Positions 15,465-22,483 of a DNA stretch of 52,296 bases are shown here, in pieces. How positions within the stretch are numbered: position 1 is the stretch's first letter; every line of letters begins with the position of its first letter. Below the pieces are notes generated by a model that worked only from the letters and a program-made list of their open reading frames with translations, searched no databases and was not told the origin of the DNA. The translations under genes were made by a program, and so were the position numbers. This stretch comes from Prevotella sp. (GTDB lineage: Bacteria > Bacteroidota > Bacteroidia > Bacteroidales > Bacteroidaceae): positions 1 through 52,296 of the forward strand of contig JAFTGH010000053.1 in NCBI GenBank assembly GCA_017458005.1, given 5' to 3'.

Positions 15465-17354
15465 ATGCAAAGAATACTGACCATAATCCTTGTCCTGTTG
15501 GTGACGGCTCCTGCTGTTGCTGTTGAAAGTGATGGGGGAATAGATCCTGCATTGAAGGCAGAAAGCAAGCGTCGTGTAGACCATATCCGCGACCTTTATA
15601 ACTATGATAAGAACGACTCGTTGATTATACAGGCACACGAAGACTTGAAATTCCACAGCCAGTATGGATTGTGGGAAAATTATTACGACACATGGTTGCA
15701 TCTGGTGAATACCTATGTGTTCAGCGGGAAGGTAAATACGGGTCTGCAGGAAGTCAAGCAGATGCATAAGGACGCTGCCGAGCGGAACGACAAATATGGA
15801 CTTGCCCTTGCCAACTATGCGATGGGTAATGCCTATATCAATATGGGGTACACCGATGAGGCGCTCCAATGTTACAGGAAGGGCTTGGGGCATATTCATT
15901 CGTTAGAGAAAGTTCCTCATGTTGTTAATGATGTCTATTCCTATTATTGTGATGCCCTTAATGAGCAGAGAAATTATGGGGAGATGAAAAAAGTCACTGC
16001 CCAATGGAGAAAGTTTCTGGAGCAGCAGACTTCTGATGGTAATAAACTCAACAGGGTTAGTTATGACGTATGGTGGGCGTACTATTACATCGCCTGTGCT
16101 CAATGTGATCTGGGGCTCGGTCTGCTTGATGAGGCGGAGAAAGATCTTGATGAGACAGACAAACGTTCGGAAGGCAGTGGAGAGTTTATTCCAATGAGTG
16201 TGTTGTATTATCGTGCTCAACTCTATCTTCAGCGGAAGGATTACCAAAAAGCCATTGATTTTAATGACCGTCGCTACCAAAAGAGCAAGGGCTATGACGA
16301 TAAGTCGTCGATGGTACTGATCTACAAGCAGCGTGCAGAGATACTCGATGGACTTGGACGTTATCAGGAGGCTGTACAGATGTATAGGAACCTGCATGAG
16401 TTGAAGGACTCCATCTACAAACGGGATGCTCGTACGCAGATCAATGAGTTGAGTACTCTCTTCCATGTCAATGAGTTAGAGATGGAACAACGACTTACCC
16501 GTAGCAGGAATATGATGAATACGGCGGTTGTCATTGCCATTGCTCTGGCACTGCTGGTTGGCTACTGGTATTGGATGAACCGCAGGTTGAAGAGAAAGAA
16601 TGCGGAACTTGCCGAGATGAGTCGCCAATTAACCGAGAAGAACGAGGAACTGACTATTGCCCTCGACCATGCGGGAGAGTCCGACCGTATGAAGACCAAT
16701 TTCATCAAGAACGTCAGTCATGAGATCCGTACACCACTGAATATCCTCTCAGGTTTCTCTCAGATGTTGGCGATGCCTGATGCTGACCTTCCTGATGATG
16801 TGCGTCAGGAGGCGAGCCTGAAGATTCAGGAGAACACCAACCGTATCACGACCCTCATCAACCAGTTGCTGGCACTCTCGGAGGCTAACAGCCGTACCCA
16901 TATCGAGCGGTCTGATGACGTGCCTGTCAACCAGTTATGCGCCAATGCCGTCACGATGAGCGGTATTGCCGATAAACCCGATTACCATTTCGACCTTGTC
17001 ACGGAGACGGCAGACGACCTGGTAATCCGGACCTCTGCGCATTATGCGACATCGGCACTTGCGCATCTGTTGGGGAATGCGATGAAGTTCACCCCCTCGG
17101 GTGGCACGGTTCGCCTGCGTTGTACGTTAGAGGACAGTTTTGTCAAGATGACGGTAGAGGATACTGGCTGTGGTGTTCCTGCGGACAAGGCGGAGGATAT
17201 TTTCAGGGAGTTCGTCCAACTCGACGAGTTCAAGGACGGCGTGGGTATCGGACTTCCTTTGAACCGTAATGTGGCAAGGCGCCTTGGCGGTGATGTCGTC
17301 CTTGACACCAGTTATACCGAGGGAGCGAGATTCATCCTCACATTACCAGTATAA
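15465..17354 (+). CDS. TPR-sensor histidine kinase
   Basis: A 629-aa protein with a signal peptide (1-20), periplasmic TPR repeats (for example 'GLALANYAMGNAYINMGYTDEALQCY' and 'LDGLGRYQEAVQMY', quoted as separate segments) and a TM helix near 347-365. A short coiled coil precedes HisKA, which has His419 in 'NVSHEIRTPL'. HATPase_c has 'NAMKFT', G1 'DTGCGVP' and G2 'GVGIGL'. It is a paralogue of the kinase at 6739 and closes the same operon, 7 bp after the GH31 gene. No response regulator is adjacent. Confidence 0.9.
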   Translation: MQRILTIILVLLVTAPAVAVESDGGIDPALKAESKRRVDHIRDLYNYDKNDSLIIQAHEDLKFHSQYGLWENYYDTWLHLVNTYVFSGKVNTGLQEVKQMHKDAAERNDKYGLALANYAMGNAYINMGYTDEALQCYRKGLGHIHSLEKVPHVVNDVYSYYCDALNEQRNYGEMKKVTAQWRKFLEQQTSDGNKLNRVSYDVWWAYYYIACAQCDLGLGLLDEAEKDLDETDKRSEGSGEFIPMSVLYYRAQLYLQRKDYQKAIDFNDRRYQKSKGYDDKSSMVLIYKQRAEILDGLGRYQEAVQMYRNLHELKDSIYKRDARTQINELSTLFHVNELEMEQRLTRSRNMMNTAVVIAIALALLVGYWYWMNRRLKRKNAELAEMSRQLTEKNEELTIALDHAGESDRMKTNFIKNVSHEIRTPLNILSGFSQMLAMPDADLPDDVRQEASLKIQENTNRITTLINQLLALSEANSRTHIERSDDVPVNQLCANAVTMSGIADKPDYHFDLVTETADDLVIRTSAHYATSALAHLLGNAMKFTPSGGTVRLRCTLEDSFVKMTVEDTGCGVPADKAEDIFREFVQLDEFKDGVGIGLPLNRNVARRLGGDVVLDTSYTEGARFILTLPV

Positions 17355-17386
17355 GAAGGATGTGCCACAGCATATCCTTCTTTTTG
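17354..17386 (+). terminator. Intrinsic terminator of the kinase-glycosidase operon
   Basis: The stem AGAAGGAT (17354-17361) pairs with ATCCTTCT (17374-17381) and is followed by a T-rich tail to 17386. It directly follows the kinase stop codon. Confidence 0.75.
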
Positions 17387-17416
17387 TTTCCGAGAAGTTT
17401 AGCAAAAAGATGCTAA

Positions 17417-17749
17417 ACAACTTCACTTTGGAATACGGGCAATGGCTATATCCTGTCGCACTATGCCCGCTATGCCGCAGGTAAGACCCGTGTCAGTGTC
17501 ACCAGCAATCTGGAGGGCATACAGGCTACCGCCTATACCGACGGTCATGGCAACATTTCCTTAGTAGTGATGAATACCACCTCTGAGTTTCAGACGGTCA
17601 CCGTCAAAGGTGTCAAGGCAAGTACGACCAGTGCCGTCTTCACCAATGCCGCCGCCTCATGGCAGGCGACCACCGCCAAGAAGACAGACGAGGGCATCCA
17701 ACTCCTGCTCCCCTCTATGAGCATCACCTCCGTAGCGTTGGCTCAGTAA
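17417..17749 (+). pseudogene. Remnant of a GH30-like glycoside hydrolase (C-terminal end)
   Basis: After a stop codon at 17414-17416 the frame reads through ~110 codons to a TAA at 17747. It contains 'NGYILSHYARYAAGKTRV' and the beta-sandwich pattern 'AYTDGHGNISLVVMNTT', ending with 'SITSVALAQ'. This is the usual C-terminal beta-domain of GH30-type glucanases/xylanases. There is no catalytic barrel and no start codon before 17567, so it is a fragment left after deletion. A GTTTAGC...GCTAAAC inverted repeat (17397-17417) lies at the break. It suggests the operon once continued with an endo-acting enzyme. Confidence 0.65.
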
Positions 17750-17769
17750 TCCAAACACGATACAATCAT

Positions 17770-17800
17770 AAGCGGATGCGTCTTTTTGATGCGTCCGCTT
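17770..17800. terminator. Hairpin between the GH30 remnant and the ATPase gene
   Basis: A 13-bp stem (two G-U wobbles) with a TTTTT loop lies between convergent units. The U-tail is weak on both strands, so it is a probable rather than certain terminator. Confidence 0.5.
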
Positions 17801-17810
17801 ATTCCACAAT

Positions 17811-19151
17811 CTATCTTTCCGTTAGAAAGAATGCCATATAGTGTGGAAGGGTTAACATATTGCCACTATATCCAATATTGTAGTCACCCAACTTGATGGC
17901 ATGGTACACATGATATTTCTCTGGATGTGACAGAATGGTCTTAGTGCTCTTGACATTGCCTGTTGTTGACTTAGCCTCCACCAGTGTGCAGTGTCCTTGA
18001 TAACGGATAACAAAGTCTATCTCAAGTCCTGACTCTTTACGGAAGTAATACAATTTCCGTCTCATCTTTCCAAAAATATCCGCAATCAAATTCTCGAAGA
18101 TAGCGCCCTTATAGCCCAGCAAATTACCTTGTAAGACATCCAACTGAGTGCCCTCCTCCAGCATAGCAATCAACAATCCAGTGTCCGCCATATATACCTT
18201 AAACACCTCATCAATGGCATTACCGTCGAGTGGCAGTTCTGTAATGCTTAGATTCCGGCAACGCTGGATGATACCTGCATCCTCTATCCATTGCAGGCTG
18301 CCTTTGTACTGGGCAGCCTTGCCCCCCTTACGTATGACGGAATACTGGAACTTCTTGTTCTCCTTACTCAATTGTCGGGGGATGGACTCAAAGCATTCAC
18401 GGATATGTGGCTTGTCTTCATCGTTGGCATACTTCATCATGTCATCCTTATATTCGTCAATGATGGTGCGTTGGACATTCAACACACGCCCCATATCGTG
18501 GGTCTCTATAAAGGTATTGACGGCTTCGGGCATACCTCCCACAACAGTATATTGCAACAACAACTGTCGCATGCGTTGGTGAATGGCTTCCTCAATGGGG
18601 GTTTTCTCCACAAAATGTTGTTTAAGACGTTGTATCACCAAGTCGGGAATACCATTTGCCCAAAGATACTCCTCAAAGTCAAGTGGATACATCTCTATGA
18701 TTGTCTCGTAGCCAACAGGTACTGACGTTTTACGAAACTCTTCCCCGTTCTTTCTCCGTTGTCCATACCCCTTTACACCAAGTAGTGAACCTGTGGCTAT
18801 TACATCAAAACGTCCGTCAAGTTTGAAAAACTTCAATGCTGTACGTGCCTCTGGACATTCTTGAATCTCATCAAGTATCAGACATGTATTCCCCGGTTCA
18901 AAAGTCGCTCCGTTTACCATAGCCGTGATGTTTACTATGATATCGTCCACCACTTTTGAATTTTGGAAAGCAAAGGCGAGATCGGGTTGATGCACAAAAT
19001 TCAAACTGACCACATGGGCATAGTTCTCATGGGCGAATTTCTCTACGGAGAATGTTTTCCCACATTGGCGGCATCCCTTCAATACAAGTGGCTTATGATC
19101 AGGGGTTTGCTTCCATTCTTCCAGTACCGTCTCTATCTTTCTTTTTAGCAT
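17811..19151 (-). CDS. AAA+ ATPase with DUF4143 domain
   Basis: About 446 aa from the ATG at 19151. The frame stays open upstream to a TTG at 19232 through a 33-bp repeat, so the start is uncertain. The AAA_14 domain has Walker A 'GCRQCGKTF' and Walker B 'CLILDEIQEC'. The C-terminal DUF4143 half has the PD-(D/E)XK-like segment 'GLEIDFVIRYQGHCTLVEAKS'. Proteins of this family are widespread, frequently multicopy and horizontally mobile. Their function is not established; toxin-antitoxin or defence roles have been suggested for relatives. Confidence 0.88.
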   Translation of the reverse strand: MLKRKIETVLEEWKQTPDHKPLVLKGCRQCGKTFSVEKFAHENYAHVVSLNFVHQPDLAFAFQNSKVVDDIIVNITAMVNGATFEPGNTCLILDEIQECPEARTALKFFKLDGRFDVIATGSLLGVKGYGQRRKNGEEFRKTSVPVGYETIIEMYPLDFEEYLWANGIPDLVIQRLKQHFVEKTPIEEAIHQRMRQLLLQYTVVGGMPEAVNTFIETHDMGRVLNVQRTIIDEYKDDMMKYANDEDKPHIRECFESIPRQLSKENKKFQYSVIRKGGKAAQYKGSLQWIEDAGIIQRCRNLSITELPLDGNAIDEVFKVYMADTGLLIAMLEEGTQLDVLQGNLLGYKGAIFENLIADIFGKMRRKLYYFRKESGLEIDFVIRYQGHCTLVEAKSTTGNVKSTKTILSHPEKYHVYHAIKLGDYNIGYSGNMLTLPHYMAFFLTER

Positions 19152-19159
19152 ATGACTTT

Positions 19160-19240
19160 TTTCCAAGGGACTTTTTGATTGTTTAATCCACTTTTCCAAG
19201 GGACTTTTTGGCTGTTTGATCCACTTTTCCAAAGGACTTT
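19160..19240 (-). repeat. 33-bp direct repeat in the ATPase leader
   Basis: On the minus strand GGAAAAGTGGATyAAACArycAAAAAGTCCCTT occurs as two near-identical 33-bp units, followed by a third partial unit running into the ATPase 5' end. If translated, it gives an 11-residue repeat (KWIKQ-x-KSPLE). It lies between the promoter at 19247 and the ATG at 19151. Confidence 0.75.
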
Positions 19241-19246
19241 CAATGA

Positions 19247-19277
19247 CAAAAGTAGTAAATTCATCTAATATAACAAA
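19247..19277 (-). promoter_or_regulatory. Promoter of the ATPase gene
   Basis: On the minus strand, TTTG (19274-19277), 19 bp, then TACTTTTG (19247-19254): a full consensus. Transcription would begin near 19240, just ahead of the 33-bp repeats. Confidence 0.65.
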
Positions 19278-19420
19278 TAGTTTGGTGAGAACTTTTCTGA
19301 CTATTAAGTATTATTAAGTCAATTTTGCCTCAGGGAAGATAATTTTAAGATTTTCAGAACAGAATCCAAAAATATTATTACTAATTATACCTAATAGTTA
19401 GAGAAGTCAGGGAATTCCGT

Positions 19421-19807
19421 CTACACTTTCTCTTTCTCATATTTCAGATCCTGATAGAGTTCTGGACTGCCTCCTCTGCTCTCTGGCAGGAAGTGGAGGC
19501 GGACACCACGGATATGCTTCCTCGTCTTGAAATCCTTGGGATCATCCACTTTCTCACTCTCTATCTCCAGTTTCATCGTCCCCCATCTATATAATTTCAC
19601 CTTGTCACCTTGTCTGAGGTGATAGTTAATGACATGGGCGAGTCCCATCATAACGGTGATGACGGCACCCTCGTCTATTCCGTCACGCTGGGATACTTCC
19701 TTGATGATCTCGTCGCTGCTGACTGTCCTGTGATGGATGGTCTTCGCCTTATACTTGCCGAAGGTAGGTAGTTTCGGCTTGGTCTCTTTTACTAATTTGT
19801 ATTTCAT
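19421..19807 (-). CDS. HU-like DNA-binding protein (HU-HIG family)
   Basis: A 128-aa protein with a divergent HU/IHF fold. The N-terminal helical part includes 'TVSSDEIIKEVSQRDGIDEG', followed by 'LRQGDKVKLYRWGTMKLEIE', then a conserved 'RGVRLHFLPE' strand. Single HU-like genes of this type regularly accompany VirE-type genes in Bacteroidota. Its start is 20 bp from the left copy of the inverted repeat that encloses the VirE gene. It probably binds or bends DNA in this accessory locus. No terminator was recognised between it and the ATPase. Confidence 0.8.
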   Translation of the reverse strand: MKYKLVKETKPKLPTFGKYKAKTIHHRTVSSDEIIKEVSQRDGIDEGAVITVMMGLAHVINYHLRQGDKVKLYRWGTMKLEIESEKVDDPKDFKTRKHIRGVRLHFLPESRGGSPELYQDLKYEKEKV

Positions 19808-19827
19808 ATATATGAAAATTTTTAAAG

Positions 19828-19912
19828 AAGGTTGTCAGGTTGACAAAACACCGATATCCACAGCGTTTGCAACCTTTTTTGAGGTTGTCAAGGTTGACAT
19901 GAGGTTGTCATG
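19828..19912 (+). repeat. Left copy of 85-bp inverted repeat
   Basis: 82 of 85 bases match the reverse complement of 22183-22267. It contains five octamers GGTTG(T/A)CA at 19830, 19838, 19883, 19892 and 19903, like iterons. It overlaps the last 5 bases of the VirE-type coding region including its stop codon, and ends 20 bp from the HU-like gene. Confidence 0.9.
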
Positions 19913-21980
19913 CCGAGCATGTCACATAATAGCGGCGGCGATCGCTTCCCGTGCCTTTCTCAAAACCGTTCCTGCGTAGATAGTTCCCCAATAGGGTCGC
20001 ATTCGAACGGTTCTCGGCATCCATCCTCAGTCTGCCTAATAGTTCCGTAGGACTTAATAGTAATCTTTCATCCCCAGCCATGGGTTTACGGAAATGGTCC
20101 TCGAAGAGGGAGATGACATTGGGTGTCTCGTAATAGTCAGCGTTCCGCTCGACGATCTGCCGCTCCCGCTCTCCCGTGAAGGCGTATTCCTCCCCGTTCT
20201 CTATCTCCTGCACGATCTGGGCATAGAGTTGGGGATAGTCGATACGGTGGTCGCCCTGCGTGTCCGTGTCTATCACCCCGTCGACCTCCACCACCAGATA
20301 ACGGCGGCTGCCAGTCTCGTCCTTCAGGGGAACGAGGGAGTTGGTGGTGGCACAGAAGGCGGCATGGCGTTGCTGTTGCTCGAAGGTAGTGCTGTATAGT
20401 TTGCGCTCCTTCACGTCGGTGCGCTGGATGAGGTGTTTCAGGAAGGCGGTCTGCGCCTTGCTGATCTGGTCGTACTCGTCAATGTTGATGAGCAGGAAAC
20501 GGCTCAGGGCACGGAGCGCCTCCTTTTTGTTGCTGAAATCGATGCGGTCGATGTAGAACGGCATCAACTCACGGGGCAAGAGCATCCGCATGAAGGTCGA
20601 CTTGCGGGTGCCCTGTCCTCCGACGAGCATCAGCACCATCTGCGCCCCGTACATCGCATCCTGTCCCGCGCGCCACTGGCTGACCATCGACCGCATCCAT
20701 ATCTTGAAGTTCTCCCGCCAGTCGGCGGTCTTCGTGCTCACACGGTCGGCTAACTCGCCCAACCGGTCCCTGCCGTCCCATCGGGGCAGGTTGTCCAGCC
20801 ATTCCTTGACGGGGTCATAACTGCTGATACGCTCGGAGACGAGGATGCGCTCCATGTCGTGCCGCCACACCTTGATACCCTCGCGGATGGCGGCGTTGTT
20901 GATGTCGTTCTGTGCCTCCTGTGTCAACGGCTTCCACCAGAGGCGGAAACGGTATTTCTCCTGATACTCTATCTCGCCCGTCACCTTGTTGCGGCGGAAC
21001 ATATAGCGTCGTCTCAGGAATGCCTCTAATAACTGCTGGTGCATGAGTGTCGGCTCTATGGGGCTCTTCCTGCCTCTCTTCTGCTTCTCATAGGCGGTGT
21101 CGAAGGTCGTGCGCAGCAGCACCTCCTTGTCGAAGCAGTCCAGATACTCCAGCGAGAGTTTGACGGCGAGTTCCTGGTCAATGCCAGCCTTGCGGCACTC
21201 ACAGGCGAGTCGCATCAGGTGATGGTCAAAGTCCATGTAGCGGTCGTAGGCGAGTTCACGGCAGACGAAGTTGAATTTCGTCGCATCCATCTCCCTGCGG
21301 GTGTAGCCCGGCAGCACCTGCGTGTCGAGCGGCACCTCCTCTGCCAGATTGACAACAGGGGCGGTCTGCTCTGTCAGCGGCTCCGTCGGCTGCTCCATCT
21401 CAATCGGTTTCGCCTCTGGGTTCAGATACACCTGTGGATCGTAGGAGATACGGAAATGCTCCGTGCCGTCAGGTCTCACCTCCTCGGGTCTGACACTGGT
21501 GGAGGCAAGGGCATACTCCGCGGCACGCTTGTACGCATACTGCTGAAAAAGAGACACTTGTGAAGACTCCTCTGGCAGGCTCCCGCCCTTCAGCCTGTAA
21601 GGGATCAACACTTTCAGCGACTGACCGCTACTGCCGACAAACGACAGCAGGGTCTGCTCCCAGAGATTCACATGCTTGCGGAGTTGCTCCAGTGCGTCCT
21701 GTCCTTCCCTGATGCGGAACGACAGCAACACAAGTCCAGTGTAACTGTCCTTCTCGCCCTTCGAGGGGAAAATGAGTGGCAGATCCTCGGCGGCGACGGG
21801 ACCAGATGCCTCGCCGACCTCGGTCCTGATACACTCCAGTCCCCTGACGGCATTCACCCTTCGGACATACCTGCCCTCCCTGATCCACTCGGCAAGTGTG
21901 TTAAGCGTTAGACACTTCTCTTTCCGCTCATGGCGGTAGAGGTAACTCATCTTTAGTTTACTGGTTGGAATAAGTAACAT
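19908..21980 (-). CDS. VirE-type primase/ATPase (BT4734-like N-terminal plus VirE domain)
   Basis: A 690-aa protein (or 680 from the Met at 21950). The N-terminal ~190 residues resemble the BT4734/VirE_N domain, with 'GLVLLSFRIREGQDALEQL'. A helical middle segment follows. The VirE/DUF5906-like P-loop ATPase occupies ~390-620: 'EWLDNLPRWDGRDRL', the P-loop 'VGGQGTRKSTFM', Walker B 'FLLINIDEYDQI', and the sensor-like 'AAFCATTNSLVPLKDETGSRRYLVVEVD'. The final ~70 residues look like a small winged helix. In the P-loop the glycine before Lys is Arg. Proteins of this kind are replication or primase-like enzymes of mobile elements. The gene is visibly GC-richer than its AT-rich flanks and is enclosed by an inverted repeat, which suggests transfer. 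Confidence 0.8.
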   Translation of the reverse strand: MLLIPTSKLKMSYLYRHERKEKCLTLNTLAEWIREGRYVRRVNAVRGLECIRTEVGEASGPVAAEDLPLIFPSKGEKDSYTGLVLLSFRIREGQDALEQLRKHVNLWEQTLLSFVGSSGQSLKVLIPYRLKGGSLPEESSQVSLFQQYAYKRAAEYALASTSVRPEEVRPDGTEHFRISYDPQVYLNPEAKPIEMEQPTEPLTEQTAPVVNLAEEVPLDTQVLPGYTRREMDATKFNFVCRELAYDRYMDFDHHLMRLACECRKAGIDQELAVKLSLEYLDCFDKEVLLRTTFDTAYEKQKRGRKSPIEPTLMHQQLLEAFLRRRYMFRRNKVTGEIEYQEKYRFRLWWKPLTQEAQNDINNAAIREGIKVWRHDMERILVSERISSYDPVKEWLDNLPRWDGRDRLGELADRVSTKTADWRENFKIWMRSMVSQWRAGQDAMYGAQMVLMLVGGQGTRKSTFMRMLLPRELMPFYIDRIDFSNKKEALRALSRFLLINIDEYDQISKAQTAFLKHLIQRTDVKERKLYSTTFEQQQRHAAFCATTNSLVPLKDETGSRRYLVVEVDGVIDTDTQGDHRIDYPQLYAQIVQEIENGEEYAFTGERERQIVERNADYYETPNVISLFEDHFRKPMAGDERLLLSPTELLGRLRMDAENRSNATLLGNYLRRNGFEKGTGSDRRRYYVTCSA

Positions 21981-22053
21981 AATAGTTTGTTAGTTGGGTT
22001 GATACTAAACTTGTCCCTAATATTCCTGCAAATATCATGCCAACTTTTTGTCA

Positions 22054-22069
22054 AATTCTCTAGAGAATT
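22054..22069. promoter_or_regulatory. 16-bp perfect palindrome, copy 1
   Basis: AATTCTCTAGAGAATT, 74 bp upstream of the VirE-type start. An identical core recurs at 22119-22134. Probable protein-binding site. Confidence 0.6.
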
Positions 22070-22080
22070 GACCCGAAAGG

Positions 22081-22107
22081 AGGCACTTTCCACCCCGTTA
22101 GGTGCCT
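22081..22107. repeat. AGGCAC/GTGCCT inverted repeat between the two palindromes
   Basis: AGGCAC (22081-22086) and GTGCCT (22102-22107) with a 15-nt spacer form a central hairpin flanked by the two palindromes. Confidence 0.55.
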
Positions 22108-22117
22108 ACAAACGCTC

Positions 22118-22135
22118 CAATTCTCTAGAGAATTG
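22118..22135. promoter_or_regulatory. 18-bp perfect palindrome, copy 2
   Basis: CAATTCTCTAGAGAATTG. Its core is identical to copy 1, 65 bp away. It may be an operator pair or part of an origin. Confidence 0.6.
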
Positions 22136-22182
22136 AGCCACTACCTAGCCACATCCACTTGGTTCCCTTATGGGTACTCCAT

Positions 22183-22267
22183 CATGTCAACCTTATGTCA
22201 ACCTTGACAACCTCAAAAAAGGTTGCAAACGCTGTGGCTATCGGTGTTTTGTCAACCTGACAACCTT
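22183..22267 (-). repeat. Right copy of 85-bp inverted repeat
   Basis: Reverse complement of 19828-19912 with three mismatches. It carries the iteron octamer near 22185, 22196, 22205, 22250 and 22258 (the outermost copies are all conserved). It lies ~200 bp upstream of the VirE-type gene. Confidence 0.9.
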
Positions 22268-22360
22268 TTTTGAAAAATCTTCTGTTTATCATTTTATTTA
22301 TGCTGATGAGGCTGCAGTAAAAAATCTTCCTTCTTTCTTTTAGTTTTCAAAAATAATTAC

Positions 22361-22368
22361 TATTTTTG
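22361..22368 (+). promoter_or_regulatory. -7 promoter box of a short transcript
   Basis: TATTTTTG matches the consensus; the -33 element is weak. It is followed by a 20-codon ORF and a terminator. Confidence 0.5.
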
Positions 22369-22393
22369 CATTCAAAACCTATTAACCAAGAAC

Positions 22394-22456
22394 ATGAAAC
22401 TACTACAAAGACTTCAAACGATGCTGTTGACCGCTCTGCTAAACAAAGAAGCCTGA
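22394..22456 (+). CDS. Candidate 20-residue small protein
   Basis: ATG at 22394 to TGA at 22454-22456 encodes a 20-residue amphipathic peptide (MKLLQRLQTM, then LLTALLNKEA). It has a promoter box 26 bp upstream and ends inside an intrinsic terminator stem, so it would be a ~100-nt self-contained transcript. There is no similarity I recognise. It could equally be a noncoding RNA or a leader. Confidence 0.35.
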   Translation: MKLLQRLQTMLLTALLNKEA

Positions 22457-22477
22457 GCAAATCGCCCAGGCTTCTTT
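22445..22477. terminator. Bidirectional intrinsic terminator
   Basis: An 11-bp perfect stem AAAGAAGCCTG/CAGGCTTCTTT with an 11-nt loop. It ends the symporter operon on the minus strand (T-rich CTTCTTTGTTT) and the short plus-strand transcript. Confidence 0.85.
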
Positions 22478-22483
22478 ATAAAG

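Noticed and set aside
19149-19232. TTG start at 19232 for the ATPase, making the 33-bp repeats N-terminal protein
   Set aside because: A consensus promoter places the transcript start near 19240, leaving almost no leader. The ATG at 19151 with 'MLKRKI' matches the usual start of this family. It is not fully excluded.
19828-22267. Classical composite transposon or IS
   Set aside because: No transposase lies inside, no target-site duplication was seen beside the repeats, and the left repeat overlaps the end of the VirE-type gene. It is kept as an unexplained inverted-repeat module.
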